A stretch of 64,000 nt of DNA from Daphnia pulex. Taxonomy: Eukaryota; Arthropoda; Branchiopoda; Diplostraca; Daphniidae. This document shows, in pieces, positions 61,998 to 64,000 of the stretch. A program made the position numbers and the translations under genes. Each line of letters starts with the position of its first letter. Within the stretch, counting starts at the first letter, position 1. The notes beneath the pieces are model-generated. The model ran no database searches. It worked only from the letters and a program-made list of their open reading frames with translations, and had not been told where the DNA came from. The stretch lies in contig NC_060021.1 of assembly GCF_021134715.1 (NCBI RefSeq), positions 6,014,001-6,078,000 of the forward strand. Direction: 5' to 3'.

Positions 61998-64000
61998 TTA
62001 ATAATGCTCTTTAACAGTCTAACGCGCCAGGCCGCTACAAAATACATTTAAAAAAAATACATTTCGGTGTAGTAGACATTCTTTGTCGTTCCCTCAACGT
62101 TCCCTATAATGGTTTTCGGATCGCCGGGTTTGAAAGCGAATGAGCGGTATTAGTTGTCGGCGATGCATGAATCATTCAATGCCGTTGTGTGTGTGAGTGA
62201 ACAAGATACAGTTGCACCAATCAGGTACTGGCGGCCCATTCGGCGTGAAAAGCGTCAAGTTTTTTTTTCCCTTTTTTCTTTTGAAATTTCCGCTTCTGTC
62301 GTTGCAAACAATTCATTGAAAAAGAGGAACTGCCATCTCTCTTATAGAGGACGAGCCACAAAGTTGTTAATTAGTCGGGCGTAGAGTTGAAATTCGCGAT
62401 AGAATTTCCCTTTGAAGACAATTTTGAAGAATGGCTCTTTTCTTTTGACAGGACAATCGGTTGGATGTCAACGTAGTAGACTTTGATTTTCACTGCTTTT
62501 ATTGAATAGGGAAATTTTCATTTAGTCGATTGCTGTCACCCAAGTGAACAACCATCCATGGTGATTGCCAGCCACAAAACCAGTTGCATCATTATCAACT
62601 TCTCTTCCGACTCTCTCTAGGGGTGAATGTATGGTCGTCGCAGTTTCCAGTCGAGAGGAGTCCGTTAATTTACCGATTCTCTCTGTACTACTCCTGGTTG
62701 GTCCCCACGAATTCAAAAAAAAAGAAAGAAAGAAACGAAATAACTGCAATTGTCGTGTATAGTACCTGTTCACCGTGGCACAGGTTATTTTGGTCTGATG
62801 GATCCCGGTTTGGCGTGGCCCGTGAGAGAGTAAACAATACAATAAGAGGCCACACACACGCACCCTGTTCACTCACACACACACCTCTACTCAGACACAC
62901 ATACACACACACACACAGCTTATAGGACACGAGAGAGGGCATTAAGGGGCTCCGGTCGGCACCACTATTGGGTCGCGGTGCACGACCGAAATCCATAAGG
63001 AGAGAATCACGCGAGAGAAATTATTCGGGTCCCATACCAAAAATGGGCGTCGACCATTTGAGAGAGAAAGAAAAAAGACCTACCTCATCCGATTGATTGA
63101 TATCTACAGCGATGAAGTGTGTGTAAGTTGCGCTGCTGTTTAGTAGACGTCGATCGACACATTCCATTGGCCATATTAGCACCGAAAGCCATCCGCTTTT
63201 TCTTCTTCTTCTTCTTCCTTGCTCCTTTCAGCCTATAAAAGGAAAAGACGGCAGCAGGCCGCAGCAGCACCCAGAGAGAAGAGAGAAAACAAAGAAGGGC
63301 TTCTTCCTTCTTTAGGCACCTTATCCGGCACTTGAGTTAATAACGGCTCATGTAGGTCGGCCGCTCGCGTGATGGTCACCTTAACCTATAGAAATGAAAC
63401 AAAAGCTAAAGCAAGTCTTCCGGCTTGCTCAGGATAATCCTCCACACACACACACACACCCATAGGGGGTTCTCACCGTTGAAAAAACGTGGAAGCTCGA
63501 CAGTCAGATCCGCAACAACCGTGTTTTTCTCGTTTTGGGGCTGAAGAAGAAGAAGAAGACGAAGAAAGACAAGAGTGGGAAACACAAGAAAACAATTCCC
63601 CTGGTATTTTTTCCAGGTAATCAGATTCCTGTTGTTCTTGTACAAGAAACGGGAGAACGCGGAGAGAGGACTCATGACATGTTCGACATCCATCACGACC
63701 GTCTTTTTGATTGTCGGGACATTGATCTAGGGCCTCTGATCATTAAAAGGGCGGAAGTTATCTAATAAATAAGAAAGAAAATAACCGAAAAATAAAAAAT
63801 AAAAGGGGCCAGACCGTCGTGGGTCGCGACCCACTGCTTCATCCTCCGGGCGATTTTTCCACGGTTCCTCTATGCACAACCTTTGATTATCAACATCCGG
63901 GGGGGAGAGAGAAAGAGAGAGAGAAAAGAGGAGGATGAACCGTTTCTTCTTCTCTGGAGAACCTGCATATAACTGCTCTGCTCTGTTTGAGAGAGAAAAA
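61998..64000. other. Intergenic to window end, CA-repeat rich
   Basis: No coding exon recognised. CA repeats lie at about 62868-62917 and 63443-63459 and a CTT run at about 63198-63215. A short Lys-rich frame at 63535-63765 has no motif support. Confidence 0.4.
63233..63300 (+). promoter_or_regulatory. Possible TATA promoter facing the right edge
   Basis: CTATAAAAGG at about 63233-63242 on the plus strand is followed 25-30 bases later by CAGCAGCACCC and a purine-rich stretch resembling a leader. If real, it starts a gene whose coding part lies beyond the window. Confidence 0.35.

Noticed and set aside
63535-63765. Lys-rich 76-codon frame near the right edge
   Set aside because: Begins without an ATG in an AAG repeat and shows no recognisable domain.

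Overview
This is a eukaryotic, arthropod-type window with intron-rich genes. Most introns are 60-80 bases with ordinary GT-AG ends, and exon phases join cleanly across them. A single-domain chitin-binding cuticle protein, a multisubstrate deoxyribonucleoside kinase, a CYP4-like P450 relic, a CG8170/CG8213-like serine protease and a maltase-type GH13 enzyme point to a crustacean such as Daphnia. The species is inference; no database was searched. Exon coordinates were built by hand from splice signals, reading phase and family knowledge.

Layout. 0.7-1.5 kb: the last two exons of an extracellular sulfatase (Sulf). 2.8-4.5 kb: a decayed, intron-retaining importin-11 copy. 5.7-8.1 kb, minus: a probable non-coding snoRNA host gene, head-to-head with WDR3/UTP12 (8.3-11.75 kb, plus). 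11.75-21.75 kb: no recognisable protein, probably leader exons and introns of the secreted serine protease at 21.8-25.7 kb. 25.95-28.5 kb, minus: a tight train of CEBPZOS-like, UQCC3-like, TBCC and SMNDC1 genes. 29-30.8 kb: MGAT1, convergent with PSMB4 (31-32.1 kb). 34.9-35.6 kb, minus: a chitin-binding-domain protein. 40.4-41.8 kb, minus: OTUD6B. 42.7-48.9 kb, minus: HD-PTP (PTPN23). 49.1-50.3 kb, plus: deoxyribonucleoside kinase. 50.6-52.0 kb, minus: a chimeric partial paralog of HD-PTP. 52.7-53.6 kb: an acidic orphan with a Cys cluster. 53.8-56.1 kb, minus: alpha-glucosidase. 57.8-59.0 kb: TatD nuclease. 59.9-62.0 kb: a CYP4 P450 pseudogene.

The points most worth a second look are these. 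(1) A 465-residue protein fuses an HD-PTP first exon to a copy of its Tyr/Gln-rich linker, which is then duplicated internally, with all folded domains lost. (2) CEBPZOS and UQCC3 homologues lie 11 bases apart on what looks like one transcript, with TBCC and SMNDC1 close behind. (3) A snoRNA host gene shares a divergent promoter region with a ribosome-biogenesis gene. (4) The nucleoside kinase has an upstream exon that splices in frame and adds a mitochondrial-presequence-like N-terminus, with E2F-like sites in the intron between. (5) Several hidden exons change the protein ends that a simple ORF reading would give (Sulf, the chitin-binding protein).
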